Shown here: positions 1 to 9,837 of the stretch, in pieces
Layout of the letters: every line of letters begins with the position of its first letter
Position numbering within the stretch: position 1 is the stretch's first letter
From: Belnapia arida
Lineage (GTDB): Bacteria > Pseudomonadota > Alphaproteobacteria > Acetobacterales > Acetobacteraceae
Direction of reading: 5' to 3'
Assembly (NCBI RefSeq): GCF_016773205.1
Contig: NZ_JAETWB010000001.1
Coordinates: 1,116,001-1,180,000 of the forward strand
Length of the DNA: 64,000 bases
Notes under the pieces: generated by a model
Told to the model about the DNA's origin: nothing
Seen by the model: only the letters and a program-made list of their open reading frames with translations
Databases searched by the model: none
Program-made: the position numbers and the translations under genes

Positions 1-5
1 AAATC

Positions 6-782
6 TTAAAGGCGGCCGATATGCAGCCCGCCATCGACATGAAAGGCATCGCCCGTGGAGAAGGGGATGGCGCCTGAGAGCAGCCCGGTGATCGCCCGCG
101 CCACGTCCCCGGCCTGGCCCCAGCGGCGGATCGGCGAGAGGCCGTCGGCGATGCGCTGCGTGTAGCGTTCGGCGACGGCCTCGGTCATCGCCGTGCGGAT
201 GACGCCGGGACGTACTTCGTAGACGGGGATGCCGTCCTCGGCGAGGCGGAGCGCGAAGCAGCGCGCCACCATGGAGAGCGCCGCCTTGCTCGCGCTGTAG
301 TCCGCCCGGTCGGGGCTGGCGAGCGACGCATTGGCCGAGGTGACGAAGACGATGCCGCGCGGCCCGCGCCGCGGCGAATCCGGCGCCACCATGCGCCGGG
401 CCAGGGCCTGGGTGAGGAAGAAGGGGGCGCGGGTGTTGACCGCCAGCGCCCGGTCCCAGCTCTCCGGCGCGAGGTCGAGGAGGTCGCCGCGGACCAGCGT
501 GCCGACGCCGGCATTGTTCACCACCGCCTCGATGCCGCCGCCGATCTCCCAGGCGAGGTCGGCGATCTTCGCCACCGCCGCCGGGTCGGACAGGTCGCAG
601 AAGCGGAAGTCGAAGTCGCCGCCGGCGACGACCACGGCATGGCCGGTCTCCCGCGCCCCTTCCAGCTCCTTGTCGATGGCGATGATGTCGTAGCCGGCGG
701 CGGCGAGGGCGATGCAGGTGGCCGCTCCCATGCCGCGCCGCGCGCCCGTCACCAATGCCACCGGCTTCGTCCCGCTCGCCAT
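6..782 (-). CDS. SDR family NAD(P)-dependent oxidoreductase
   Basis: Classical short-chain dehydrogenase/reductase of 258 aa, expected to be a cytosolic Rossmann-fold enzyme oxidising or reducing an alcohol/keto group. The cofactor motif TGARRGMG (residues 12-19), the structural NNAG (89-92) and the catalytic Ser149, Tyr162 and Lys166 (YSASK) are all present. The start at 782 is chosen because AGGAAAG lies just upstream and the first Rossmann strand follows at once; the frame stays open upstream but does not look protein-like. It is divergent from the AroE-like gene with 67 bp between the two starts, so the two may share a control region. The substrate cannot be read from sequence; a role with the neighbouring catabolic genes is inference. 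Confidence 0.88.
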   Translation of the reverse strand: MASGTKPVALVTGARRGMGAATCIALAAAGYDIIAIDKELEGARETGHAVVVAGGDFDFRFCDLSDPAAVAKIADLAWEIGGGIEAVVNNAGVGTLVRGDLLDLAPESWDRALAVNTRAPFFLTQALARRMVAPDSPRRGPRGIVFVTSANASLASPDRADYSASKAALSMVARCFALRLAEDGIPVYEVRPGVIRTAMTEAVAERYTQRIADGLSPIRRWGQAGDVARAITGLLSGAIPFSTGDAFHVDGGLHIGRL

Positions 783-849
783 GGCTTTCCTCCGCCCGAT
801 GCTTGGGGCGAGGATGCGTGAGGCGGATGGACAGCGGAAGGGGTGCAGC

Positions 850-1653
850 ATGCCGATCACCGGTCGGGCCCGGCTCTTCGCCATCATCGGCGACCCGGTG
901 GGGGTGGTGCGCTCGCCGGAGTGGTGGAATGCGGCCTTCGGGCGGGCGGGGCTGGATGCCGTCTTGCTGCCGGTGGACGTCGCCGGTGGCGACCTGGCCG
1001 TGGCCTGGCGCGGGCTGACGCGCATCCGCAACCTCGACGGGATCGTGCTCACCATGCCGCACAAGCAGGCGGTGGTGCCGCTGCTCGACGGGCTGGGGCC
1101 GACGGCGCGGCTCGCAGGTGCGGTGAACACGGTGCGGCGGCGGGCGGATGGCGGCTGGGAGGGCGAGATGTTCGACGGCGAGGGCTTCGTCGCCGGGCTG
1201 CGGGCGGCAGGGCACGAGCCTGCGGGGATGCGGGCCTTGCAGGTCGGCTGCGGCGGGGCGGGGCGGGCGATCGCCTTCGCCCTGGCGCGGGCGGGGGTGG
1301 CCTCGCTCGCGCTCTCCGACACGGCGCCGGGGCGGGCCGAGGCGCTGGCCGGGGCGGTCGGCGGGGCCTTTCCGAACTGTGCGGTGGCGACGGGGCTGGC
1401 CGATCCGGCGGGGCATGACCTCATTGTGAATGCGACGCCGCTCGGGCTGCGGCCGGGCGACGCGCTGCCTCTGAAGCAGGGGCGGTTCTCGCCCGGCCAG
1501 GTGGTGGCCGACGTGATTCTGAACCCGGAGCGCACGCCGCTGCTGGACGCGGCGGCCGCGGCGGGGTGTGATACGGTCTCCGGCCGCGCGATGTTCGAAG
1601 GCCAGGCAAGACTGGCCGCGGCCTATCTGGGGCTGGCGGGCCTGGGAGGGTAA
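850..1653 (+). CDS. Shikimate dehydrogenase-like oxidoreductase (divergent AroE family)
   Basis: AroE-family protein of 267 aa: N-terminal substrate domain and a C-terminal NADP-binding Rossmann domain (GCGGAGRA at 133-140). The catalytic lysine (TMPHK, Lys72), AVNT (90-93) and the aspartate of the active site (Asp109) are present. The usual shikimate-binding SxSPxxHN is changed to VRSPEWWN, and NTDG is changed to MFDG, so shikimate itself may not be the substrate. GGAAGGGG precedes the ATG at 850. It is followed after 2 bp by the first amidohydrolase, suggesting one operon for breakdown of a cyclic or aromatic acid. A housekeeping aroE role is possible but less likely given the changed residues and the context. 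Confidence 0.82.
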   Translation: MPITGRARLFAIIGDPVGVVRSPEWWNAAFGRAGLDAVLLPVDVAGGDLAVAWRGLTRIRNLDGIVLTMPHKQAVVPLLDGLGPTARLAGAVNTVRRRADGGWEGEMFDGEGFVAGLRAAGHEPAGMRALQVGCGGAGRAIAFALARAGVASLALSDTAPGRAEALAGAVGGAFPNCAVATGLADPAGHDLIVNATPLGLRPGDALPLKQGRFSPGQVVADVILNPERTPLLDAAAAAGCDTVSGRAMFEGQARLAAAYLGLAGLGG

Positions 1654-1655
1654 CG

Positions 1656-2732
1656 GTGCCGAGCTACGGCCAATTCCGCCCGATCGATTGCGACCTGCAC
1701 CCGATGGTGCCGGGCATGGCGGCGCTCACGCCCTACATGGACGAGTTCTGGCGCGACCAGGTGGTGGAGCGGGGAATCACCACCCTTGATACCCAATCCT
1801 GGCCGGTGCGCTCGCCGAAGACCGTCCGGACCGACTGGCGCGGGGCGGATGGGCGCGGGGCGGCGACGGTCGGGCAGCTCCGGGCGCAGTCGCTGGACCG
1901 GCTGGGGACGGCGATGGGCATCCTGAACCCGCTCTATGGCGTGCAGCTGGTCTTCAACGAGGACATGGCGGCCGCCTTCACCCGGGCGCTGAACGACTGG
2001 ACGCGGGCGGAATGGCTCGACCAGGACCAGCGGCTGCGGGCCTCCATCGTGCTGCCCTTGCAAAGCGTGGAGGCCGCGGTCGCGGAGATCGAGCGGCTGG
2101 CGCCCGACCGGCGCTTCGTTCAGGTGCTGGCGCTGGTGATGGGGGAGGTGCCGCTCGGGCGGCGGCAGTATTGGCCCATCTTCGAGGCCTGCGTGCGGCA
2201 TGGGCTGCCGCTTGGCATCCATGCCGGCAGTGCCTACCGGCATCCGCAGACCTCGGTCGGCTGGACGAGCTGGTATCTCGAGGAGTACGCGGCCAACCAG
2301 CAGGCCTTCCAGAGCACGCTGGCGAGCCTCATCACCGAAGGGGTCTTCACCAAATTCCCCGGGTTGCGGGTGGTGCTGCTGGAATCGGGGGTCTCCTGGC
2401 TGCCGGGCTTCCTCTGGCGGCTGCAGAAGACCTGGAAGGGCGTGCGCTTCGAGGTGCCCTGGGTCGACCGGCTGCCGGCGGAGATCGTGCGGGACCAGGT
2501 GCGGCTGACCGTCCAGCCTCTGGACGCGCCGGAGGACGGGGCCATCGTGCAGCGGGTGATGGACCAGTTGCGCTCCGATGCGTTGCTGCTTTGGGCCTCG
2601 GACTGGCCGCACTGGCAATTCGACGGGGATGACGCCATGCCGGCGGGCATCCCCGAGAGCCTCTGGCCGAAACTCATGCGGGACAACCCGCTCGCCACCT
2701 ATCAGCGCCTCAGCGAAGGAGTCGTGGCATGA
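1656..2732 (+). CDS. Amidohydrolase 2 family protein (first of a tandem pair)
   Basis: Metal-dependent hydrolase/decarboxylase-type TIM barrel of the amidohydrolase 2 family, 358 aa. It opens with DCDLHP (residues 11-16), the usual metal motif in the form DxDxHP. A barrel histidine lies in GIHAGS (about residue 189) and the late catalytic aspartate in ASDWPHW (about 316). The start is GTG at 1656, preceded by GGGAGGG. The family includes aminocarboxymuconate-semialdehyde and resorcylate/vanillate decarboxylases as well as C-C or C-N hydrolases, so the reaction is open. The stop overlaps the start of the next amidohydrolase by 4 bp (ATGA), which implies coupled translation and perhaps a hetero-oligomer. 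Confidence 0.88.
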   Translation: MPSYGQFRPIDCDLHPMVPGMAALTPYMDEFWRDQVVERGITTLDTQSWPVRSPKTVRTDWRGADGRGAATVGQLRAQSLDRLGTAMGILNPLYGVQLVFNEDMAAAFTRALNDWTRAEWLDQDQRLRASIVLPLQSVEAAVAEIERLAPDRRFVQVLALVMGEVPLGRRQYWPIFEACVRHGLPLGIHAGSAYRHPQTSVGWTSWYLEEYAANQQAFQSTLASLITEGVFTKFPGLRVVLLESGVSWLPGFLWRLQKTWKGVRFEVPWVDRLPAEIVRDQVRLTVQPLDAPEDGAIVQRVMDQLRSDALLLWASDWPHWQFDGDDAMPAGIPESLWPKLMRDNPLATYQRLSEGVVA

Positions 2733-3838
2733 ACGTGATCCAGCCGATTGCTGCCCCAGGGAAGCCGGCCGCGGCGACGCTGGGGATTGTCGATGTCGAT
2801 ATCCACCCGAGGGCGGACAATATCGAGGCGTTCCGGCCGTTCCTGAGCGAGCGGTGGTGGGAGCATCTGCAGACCTGGGGGATGCGGGCGCGGCACGGCT
2901 TCACCGCCGGGCAGCCGCCCTTCCCGAAGGCGCAGCCCCTGGCCTCGCGGCGGGATGCCTGGCCGCCGACGGGGGGGACGCCGGCCTCGGACCTCGATTT
3001 CCTGCGGTTCCAGCTGCTCGACAATTACGGGATCGATTACGGCGTGCTGAACCCGCTGCAGCCGAGCGGGCAGGGGGACCGGAACAACGGCTTCTCGGCC
3101 GCCATGGCGCATGCGGTGAATGAATGGCAGCTGGAGGCCTGGCTGCGGAAGGAACCGAGGCTCAGGGGCAGCGTCGTGGTGCCCTACGAGGACCCGCAAG
3201 CCTCGGCGGCGGAAATCAGGAAGCGGGCGGGCGACCCGAATTTCTGCCAGGTGCTGATGATGAGCCGCACGGGGGAGCCGGCCGGCAACCCGCGCTACTG
3301 GCCGATCTACGAGGCGGCGGTGGAGGCGGGGCTGCCGGTCGCCTTCCACGCCTTCGGCTACAGCGGCTGGGCGATGACCAATGGCGGCTGGCCCTCCTTC
3401 TATATCGAGGAGGTGAGCGAGCACGCGACCTCCTGCCAGAACCAGGTGATCTCCCTTGTCACCGAAGGGGTGTTCGAGCGCTTCCCGGGGCTGAAGGTGG
3501 TGCTGATCGAGTGCGGGTTCGGCTGGCTGCCCTCGGTCGGGTGGCGGCTCGACAAGCACTGGCGGCACCTGAAAAGCGAGGTGCCGCATCTGAAGCGGGC
3601 GCCCTCCGAGTACATCCGCGAGCATATCTGGGTCTCGACCCAGCCGATGGAGGAGCCGGAGCGGGGGCAGCATATCCTCGACATCTGCGAATGGGTGGGG
3701 TGGGACCGCATCCTGTTTGCCAGCGACTATCCGCACTGGGACTTCGACGACCCGCGCGCGGCGATCCCCGGCGTGATCCCGGCCGAGCGGCGGCGGGCGA
3801 TCTATGGGGGGAATGCGCGGGCGCTCTACGGGTTCTGA
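2729..3838 (+). CDS. Amidohydrolase 2 family protein (second of a tandem pair)
   Basis: Paralogue of the preceding gene, 369 aa, same TIM-barrel family. DVDIHP is at residues 22-27, a barrel histidine in AFHAFG, and the late aspartate in ASDYPHW (about residue 331). Many short blocks are shared with its neighbour (LVTEGVFERFPGLKVVL here, LITEGVFTKFPGLRVVL there) but the two are clearly diverged, so this is an old duplication. Translation is coupled to the first copy through ATGA at 2729-2732, and the Rieske gene follows after 2 bp. The three probably act on one substrate; which one cannot be told from sequence. Confidence 0.88.
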   Translation: MNVIQPIAAPGKPAAATLGIVDVDIHPRADNIEAFRPFLSERWWEHLQTWGMRARHGFTAGQPPFPKAQPLASRRDAWPPTGGTPASDLDFLRFQLLDNYGIDYGVLNPLQPSGQGDRNNGFSAAMAHAVNEWQLEAWLRKEPRLRGSVVVPYEDPQASAAEIRKRAGDPNFCQVLMMSRTGEPAGNPRYWPIYEAAVEAGLPVAFHAFGYSGWAMTNGGWPSFYIEEVSEHATSCQNQVISLVTEGVFERFPGLKVVLIECGFGWLPSVGWRLDKHWRHLKSEVPHLKRAPSEYIREHIWVSTQPMEEPERGQHILDICEWVGWDRILFASDYPHWDFDDPRAAIPGVIPAERRRAIYGGNARALYGF

Positions 3839-3840
3839 CC

Positions 3841-4254
3841 ATGGCGCGGATCGTGGTGGCGCCGGTCGGCGAGATCCCGGCCGGCGGGCGGAAGCTGGTG
3901 GAGGCGGAGGGGAAGCGGATCGTCGTCTTCAACCTCGGCGGCGAGTTCTATGCGCTGAGCGACCGCTGCCCGCATCAGGGGGGAAGCCTCTGCGCGGGGC
4001 TGGTCTCGGGGCATGTCGAGAGCAGCGAGCCAGGCGTCTACCGCTATGCGCGGCGGGGCGAGATGGTGCGGTGCCCGTGGCACTACTGGGAATTCGACAT
4101 CCGGACGGGGAAGTCCTGGTTCGACCCGAAGCGGGTGCAGGTGCGGCAATTCCCGGCGCAGGTGACGAGCGGGGCGGCGCTGGTGGAGGGACCTTATGTG
4201 GCGGAGACCTTCGCCGTCAGGGTCGAGGACGAGTACGTCGTCGTCGAGGCATGA
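3841..4254 (+). CDS. Rieske [2Fe-2S] ferredoxin-like protein
   Basis: Small one-domain Rieske protein of 137 aa without a membrane segment, so likely a soluble electron carrier. The cluster ligands are C43-P-H45 (CPHQGG) and C78-P-W-H81. The distance between the two ligand pairs is 32 residues, longer than usual, because of an inserted stretch around residues 58-77 (EPGVYRYARRGEMV). The ATG at 3841 lies 2 bp after the second amidohydrolase, so it is the last gene of the operon. Rieske ferredoxins usually feed a ring-hydroxylating oxygenase, but no oxygenase subunit is seen here; its partner is unknown. A 10-bp hairpin follows the stop. Confidence 0.88.
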   Translation: MARIVVAPVGEIPAGGRKLVEAEGKRIVVFNLGGEFYALSDRCPHQGGSLCAGLVSGHVESSEPGVYRYARRGEMVRCPWHYWEFDIRTGKSWFDPKRVQVRQFPAQVTSGAALVEGPYVAETFAVRVEDEYVVVEA

Positions 4255-4260
4255 TGACGT

Positions 4261-4293
4261 CCTGCCTCAATTTCCTCAAGCGGTTGAGGCAGG
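4261..4293 (+). terminator. Hairpin terminator after the amidohydrolase-Rieske operon
   Basis: Perfect 10-bp inverted repeat CCTGCCTCAA / TTGAGGCAGG with a 13-nt loop, 6 bp after the Rieske stop. There is no T-run, which is common in G+C-rich genomes. The rest of 4294-4486 holds no gene that I can support. Confidence 0.55.
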
Positions 4294-4486
4294 CCATGGG
4301 TCTTGTTGCTGATATCAATGGCTTGGCCCGAAAATTGAGACTTTGAGGGATTGAAGCGCGACCCTGTCAAAGGAAGTTGAAGCCGCTGCGGCCGGATTGG
4401 CGGGAAAACAGGTACGGTGCGGGAGTCCTTCGGGTTACCGGTAGGCAAGGCCCATGCAGAAGAATGGGCTTTCGGAGGGAACCCGA

Positions 4487-5422
4487 ATGAGTATCCGATT
4501 TGGCGGCGCCGGTGCCGACAGCCTGCCAGGCACGGTGGGCTGGGACCTGCTCGTGGGGGCCGGCGGTGCCGACAGCCTGGACGGGCTGGCGGGGAGTGAC
4601 ACGGTCTTCGGCGGCGGCGGCAATGACAGCATCTTCGGCGGGGCGGGCGACGACCTCGTCTCGGGCGGCGCCGGCGACGATACGGTGGTCGGCGATGCTT
4701 CGGGCGGCGGGCCGGCCCCGGTCGAGTCCGGCGGTACGCCGGGCCGTAACCTGCTCCTCGGCGGCGGCGGCAACGATTTCGTCCGCGGCGGCTATGGCGA
4801 GGACACCGCCTTCGGGGGCGCGGGGAACGACACCATCATCGGCTGGGGCTTCGGGCCGCCAAGCCCGTCGGGCGCCGAGGCCTATGAGCAATACGATGCT
4901 GCCGACCTGCTGCATGGCGGTCGCGGGTGCGACAGCATCCTGGGCGGCGGCGGGAACGACACCATCACCGGCGGCGCCGGGGATGACACGCTGCAGGGCG
5001 GGTCCGACCTCGACCGCCTGACCGGCGGGGACGGCGCCGACCGCTTCGTCTTCGACCGGGAAGGCACTCCGGGGAGGATCCTCGACAGCGGCGTGGGCTC
5101 GGGCAACCGGGACGTCGTCACCGACTTCCGTCAGGCCGACCAGGATGTGCTCGACCTGGCCGGCTACCGCAGCGGCTTCCTGCCCCAGGGCACGCCGCCG
5201 CCGATCTTCATCGGCACCGAGGCTTTCCGGGTCACGCCGGAGGACGGCGCCCGGTTGCAGGTGCGCTACGAGGTGGAGGGCGACAGGACGATCGTGCAGG
5301 TCTACAGCGAGTTCAACCTGCCGCCGCCGGACTACGAACCGCAGCCGGTGCCGCGGGTGACGGTGGAGATCGAGTTGCTGGGCGTGCAGGGGCTCAGCGC
5401 CGACGATGTGTTCCTCGGCTGA
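4487..5422 (+). CDS. RTX-type calcium-binding repeat protein
   Basis: Protein of 311 aa with glycine/aspartate-rich nonapeptide repeats (GGxGxDxxx, for example GGGGNDSIF, GGAGDDLVS, GGAGDDTVV) in blocks at about residues 20-75, 85-115 and 150-185. The blocks are separated by linkers and followed by a C-terminal beta-rich domain ending LSADDVFLG. Such repeats form a calcium-stabilised beta-roll and are typical of proteins exported by type I secretion, with the signal at the C-terminus; no N-terminal signal peptide is seen. CGGAGGGA precedes the ATG at 4487; the in-frame ATG at 4454 lacks such a site. No ABC exporter or membrane-fusion gene lies nearby, and no enzymatic domain is visible. Confidence 0.82.
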   Translation: MSIRFGGAGADSLPGTVGWDLLVGAGGADSLDGLAGSDTVFGGGGNDSIFGGAGDDLVSGGAGDDTVVGDASGGGPAPVESGGTPGRNLLLGGGGNDFVRGGYGEDTAFGGAGNDTIIGWGFGPPSPSGAEAYEQYDAADLLHGGRGCDSILGGGGNDTITGGAGDDTLQGGSDLDRLTGGDGADRFVFDREGTPGRILDSGVGSGNRDVVTDFRQADQDVLDLAGYRSGFLPQGTPPPIFIGTEAFRVTPEDGARLQVRYEVEGDRTIVQVYSEFNLPPPDYEPQPVPRVTVEIELLGVQGLSADDVFLG

Positions 5423-5513
5423 ACGGGCGGAGAGGCGCTGATCGTTCCCGTATAGCAACTTCGGGCTGATTCTGCAAGGAGAACCGGCCGGTCGCGTGGC
5501 GCGTTCGGCCTCC

Positions 5514-6551
5514 ATGCGAATCGGATGGTGCTGCAAATGGGTGCCGCCGGCCGGGGATGACCGGCTGGCGGCCTCGATGAACCTCAGGGATACGACGGTC
5601 GCGGCGCTCAGCCGGCTCGGGCCGGCGGAGGCGACGGCGAAGCTGCTCGGCCTCGTCGAGGGGAACATGCTGGCGCTGGCCGCGCAGGTGGAGGAGGCGG
5701 CGGCCGCGCCGCCGCTGGAGCGGTGCCTGCGTATCATCTCGAGCGTGCTGCCGGTCTACACGCATCCGGTCGCCCGGCCGCGCTATGCGGAGCCTGCGCT
5801 GCGGGAGGGGGTGGAGCGGGGGCTGGTGGCGATCGGCAGGCGGGCGCGGGCGGCGGGGGTGAGGCTGTCGATGCATCCGGGGCAGTACTGCGTGCTGTCC
5901 ACCGAGAATCCGCGGGCGCTGGCCAACAGCGTCGAGGAACTCGACTACCATACCGAGGTGATGGCGATGCTCGGCCTCTCGGGCGGATGGCACCGGGAGG
6001 GGGCGCATATCAACATCCATGGCGGGGCGCGGGCGCCGGGGGTGGAGGGGTTCCGGCGGGGCTTCGCGCTGCTGTCGGAGGAGACGCAGGGGCTGCTGAC
6101 GGTCGAGAACGACGAGATCGCCTATGGTCTCGACGACCTGCTGCCGCTCGCCGAGACGCTGCCGATCGTGCTCGACCTGCATCATCACTGGTGCCAGTCG
6201 CGGGGCGAGCACATCGCCCCGGACGATCCGCGGATCGCGTTGGTCCGGGAGAGCTGGCTGGGGGTGCGGCCCATGGGGCATCTCAGCGCGCCGCGGGAAG
6301 GGTTGCTGCCGGGTGGGATGGACCCGGATGCGCTGCCGGATTTCGGGGCGCTGGTGGCGGCCGGGGTGCCGGCGCGGGAGCTCCGGGCGCATTCGGAGCG
6401 GATGTGGAACCGGGCGATCAACGGCTGGGCGGTCGGGCACCTGGCCTGGACCGACCTTGAGGTGGAGGCGAAGGGGAAGAACCTCGCCAGCCATGACCTG
6501 GCGGAGGCCGCCGTTCAGGGGAGGGTGGCTTCGCTCGCGGCGAGCCTGTAG
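5514..6551 (+). CDS. uvsE: UV damage endonuclease UvsE
   Basis: UVDE-family TIM-barrel endonuclease of 345 aa that nicks DNA 5' to UV photoproducts, starting an excision repair route independent of UvrABC. It begins with the family N-terminus MRIGWCCKW and carries the metal-ligand blocks RLSMHPGQYCVL, INIHGGA, TVENDE and LDLHHHW in the expected order, ending in a WNRAINGW block. The start at 5514 is chosen by family fit. A GTG at 5496, which lies 14 nt after an AAGGAG, would add six residues and is a fair alternative. The gene stands alone before secG. Confidence 0.9.
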   Translation: MRIGWCCKWVPPAGDDRLAASMNLRDTTVAALSRLGPAEATAKLLGLVEGNMLALAAQVEEAAAAPPLERCLRIISSVLPVYTHPVARPRYAEPALREGVERGLVAIGRRARAAGVRLSMHPGQYCVLSTENPRALANSVEELDYHTEVMAMLGLSGGWHREGAHINIHGGARAPGVEGFRRGFALLSEETQGLLTVENDEIAYGLDDLLPLAETLPIVLDLHHHWCQSRGEHIAPDDPRIALVRESWLGVRPMGHLSAPREGLLPGGMDPDALPDFGALVAAGVPARELRAHSERMWNRAINGWAVGHLAWTDLEVEAKGKNLASHDLAEAAVQGRVASLAASL

Positions 6552-6591
6552 AAGGCGGCCCGAACCCCTCTCCTGGACCTCGCCGCAGACC

Positions 6592-6921
6592 ATGGCCACC
6601 GTTCTCCTCGTCATCCACCTCTTCGTCACCCTGGCCCTGATCGGGGTGGTGCTGCTGCAGCGCAGCGAGGGGGGCGGGCTCGGGATCGGCTCCTCGCAGG
6701 GGATGGGATCCTTCATGAGCGGGCGGGGGACGGCCAACCTGCTGACGCGGACGACGGCGGTCCTTGGGACGGCCTTCTTCGTGTTGTCGCTGGCGCTGGC
6801 GCTGATCGGGCGGGGGACGGGGCTGCGGGGGTCAATCCTCGATGCGGCGCCGACGCCGCCGGCGGTGACGGCCCCGGCCGTGCCTGCCGCTCCGGCGGCG
6901 CCGGGCGTGCCGACGAACTGA
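6592..6921 (+). CDS. secG: Preprotein translocase subunit SecG
   Basis: Small inner-membrane protein of 109 aa, subunit of the SecYEG channel. Two hydrophobic helices (about residues 3-21 and 52-72) flank the conserved cytosolic loop LLQRSEGGGLGIGSSQG and SGRGTANLLTRTTA. The C-terminus is an Ala/Pro-rich tail typical of alphaproteobacterial SecG. It lies 40 bp after uvsE and 216 bp before pyrG; in many alphaproteobacteria secG also directly precedes pyrG. Confidence 0.92.
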   Translation: MATVLLVIHLFVTLALIGVVLLQRSEGGGLGIGSSQGMGSFMSGRGTANLLTRTTAVLGTAFFVLSLALALIGRGTGLRGSILDAAPTPPAVTAPAVPAAPAAPGVPTN

Positions 6922-7128
6922 TCGCTCGGCCGGCCGGCGATTGCGGTCGCCTCCCGCTGGCCAAACTCAAGCTGCCCAATGGCCTTTCGGCCTCCGGCGG
7001 CGAGGGTTCGGGGAGGGCAGCGCCCGTCCTGGCCCGTTTCGATGCGTTACAAGGCGCGTCACCGCATGGCTGCCCTCTCGGCCGATGATGTGATCGCGGG
7101 TAGCGGAGCGCGCCGGAGCCGATTATGA

Positions 7129-8778
<1,650 letters not shown>

Positions 8779-8904
8779 GCGCGTCCATCTGCCTGCAATC
8801 CCAGGGAAAGCCGGGGCGGCGCATGGTGCCGTCCCGGTTGCGCTTGACCTGGTCACGCGCCGGGGTCTCACTCGGCGCCGAACCAGCTGAAAGAGGGAAA
8901 CCGC

Positions 8905-9837
8905 ATGGTCCGGCCTCGCCTGATGCTTCTTGCCCTGCCGCTGCTCGCGGGCTGCGCCCAGATGGGGGAGCGGCCGGAGCCGCCGGCCCCGGTGTCGCTG
9001 CGCTTCGCCCAGACGCTGGACCGGGCGGATGACGCGGTGGACGAGGCGATCGGGCGGATGGACGGGTTCGAGCGCCTGGCCGAGCGCGAGGACAATGCCA
9101 TCGCCTTCGCCATCGGCGGGCGACGGGCGCCGGCCGGGCATTTCACCGCGCCGCCGGCAGGGGCGTCTGAGGCAGCGGGGCGGGTGCTGGAGCCGGCCTT
9201 CACCGCGCTCGGCGACTACGCCCATGTGCTGGCGGCGGCCGCGGGCGGGCAGCGCGTGCGGGACGAGACGGCCGGGAACGGCCGGGCGCTGGCCGAGGCG
9301 GTGGCGAAGGGGCTCGACGCGGTGCGGGCGGCAAGCGGCACGCCGGTGCTGGAGCCGGTGAGGACGGCGGGCGTCGCCGGTGTCGCGGCGCTGGCCGACC
9401 TGCCGGCGGTGCTGGCGCAGCGGCGCGAAACGCCGAGCCTCGCTGCGCTGGTGCAGGAAGGCCAGCCGCATGTGGCGGCCGTCATCGCCATGCTGCAGGC
9501 GGTGATCGGGGCGGAGCCGGGTCTCGGCACGCGGGGCGCCATCCGGGCACGGCGCGAGGGGCTGGATGCGCAGCAGGCACGCTTTCTCGCCGCGCTCCGC
9601 AATGACGGGCGGATCGGGCCGGGCGAGCGCTACAGCATCTTCCGCAGCGTCGCCGAGGGGCGGGACAACGACCCGGCGCAGGGCAATCTCGAGGCGATCA
9701 ACGAGTTGCTGACCGCGATCGAGCAGGCGCATGCGGCGCTCGCGGCGGACCGCGCGGATGCGGAGGCCAAGGTGGCGGCGCTGGAGCTGGCGGTCGAGCG
9801 GCTCACCTCGCTGACCGAAGGCGCGCGGCGGGGGTGA
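8905..9837 (+). CDS. Predicted lipoprotein, function unknown
   Basis: Protein of 310 aa starting with a short signal peptide ending in the lipobox LLAGC (Cys17 would carry the lipid). The mature part is alanine-rich and strongly helical, with a coiled-coil-like C-terminus (residues about 255-305). No enzymatic motif is visible. GAGGGAAA precedes the ATG. Its stop overlaps the GTG start of a small membrane protein by 4 bp (GTGA), so the two are probably made together. I do not recognise the family; an envelope-attached structural role is only a guess. Confidence 0.75.
   Translation: MVRPRLMLLALPLLAGCAQMGERPEPPAPVSLRFAQTLDRADDAVDEAIGRMDGFERLAEREDNAIAFAIGGRRAPAGHFTAPPAGASEAAGRVLEPAFTALGDYAHVLAAAAGGQRVRDETAGNGRALAEAVAKGLDAVRAASGTPVLEPVRTAGVAGVAALADLPAVLAQRRETPSLAALVQEGQPHVAAVIAMLQAVIGAEPGLGTRGAIRARREGLDAQQARFLAALRNDGRIGPGERYSIFRSVAEGRDNDPAQGNLEAINELLTAIEQAHAALAADRADAEAKVAALELAVERLTSLTEGARRG

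Noticed and set aside
4194-4448. An 84-aa minus-strand frame between the Rieske and RTX genes
   Set aside because: It runs across the Rieske 3' end and the terminator hairpin and does not look like a protein.
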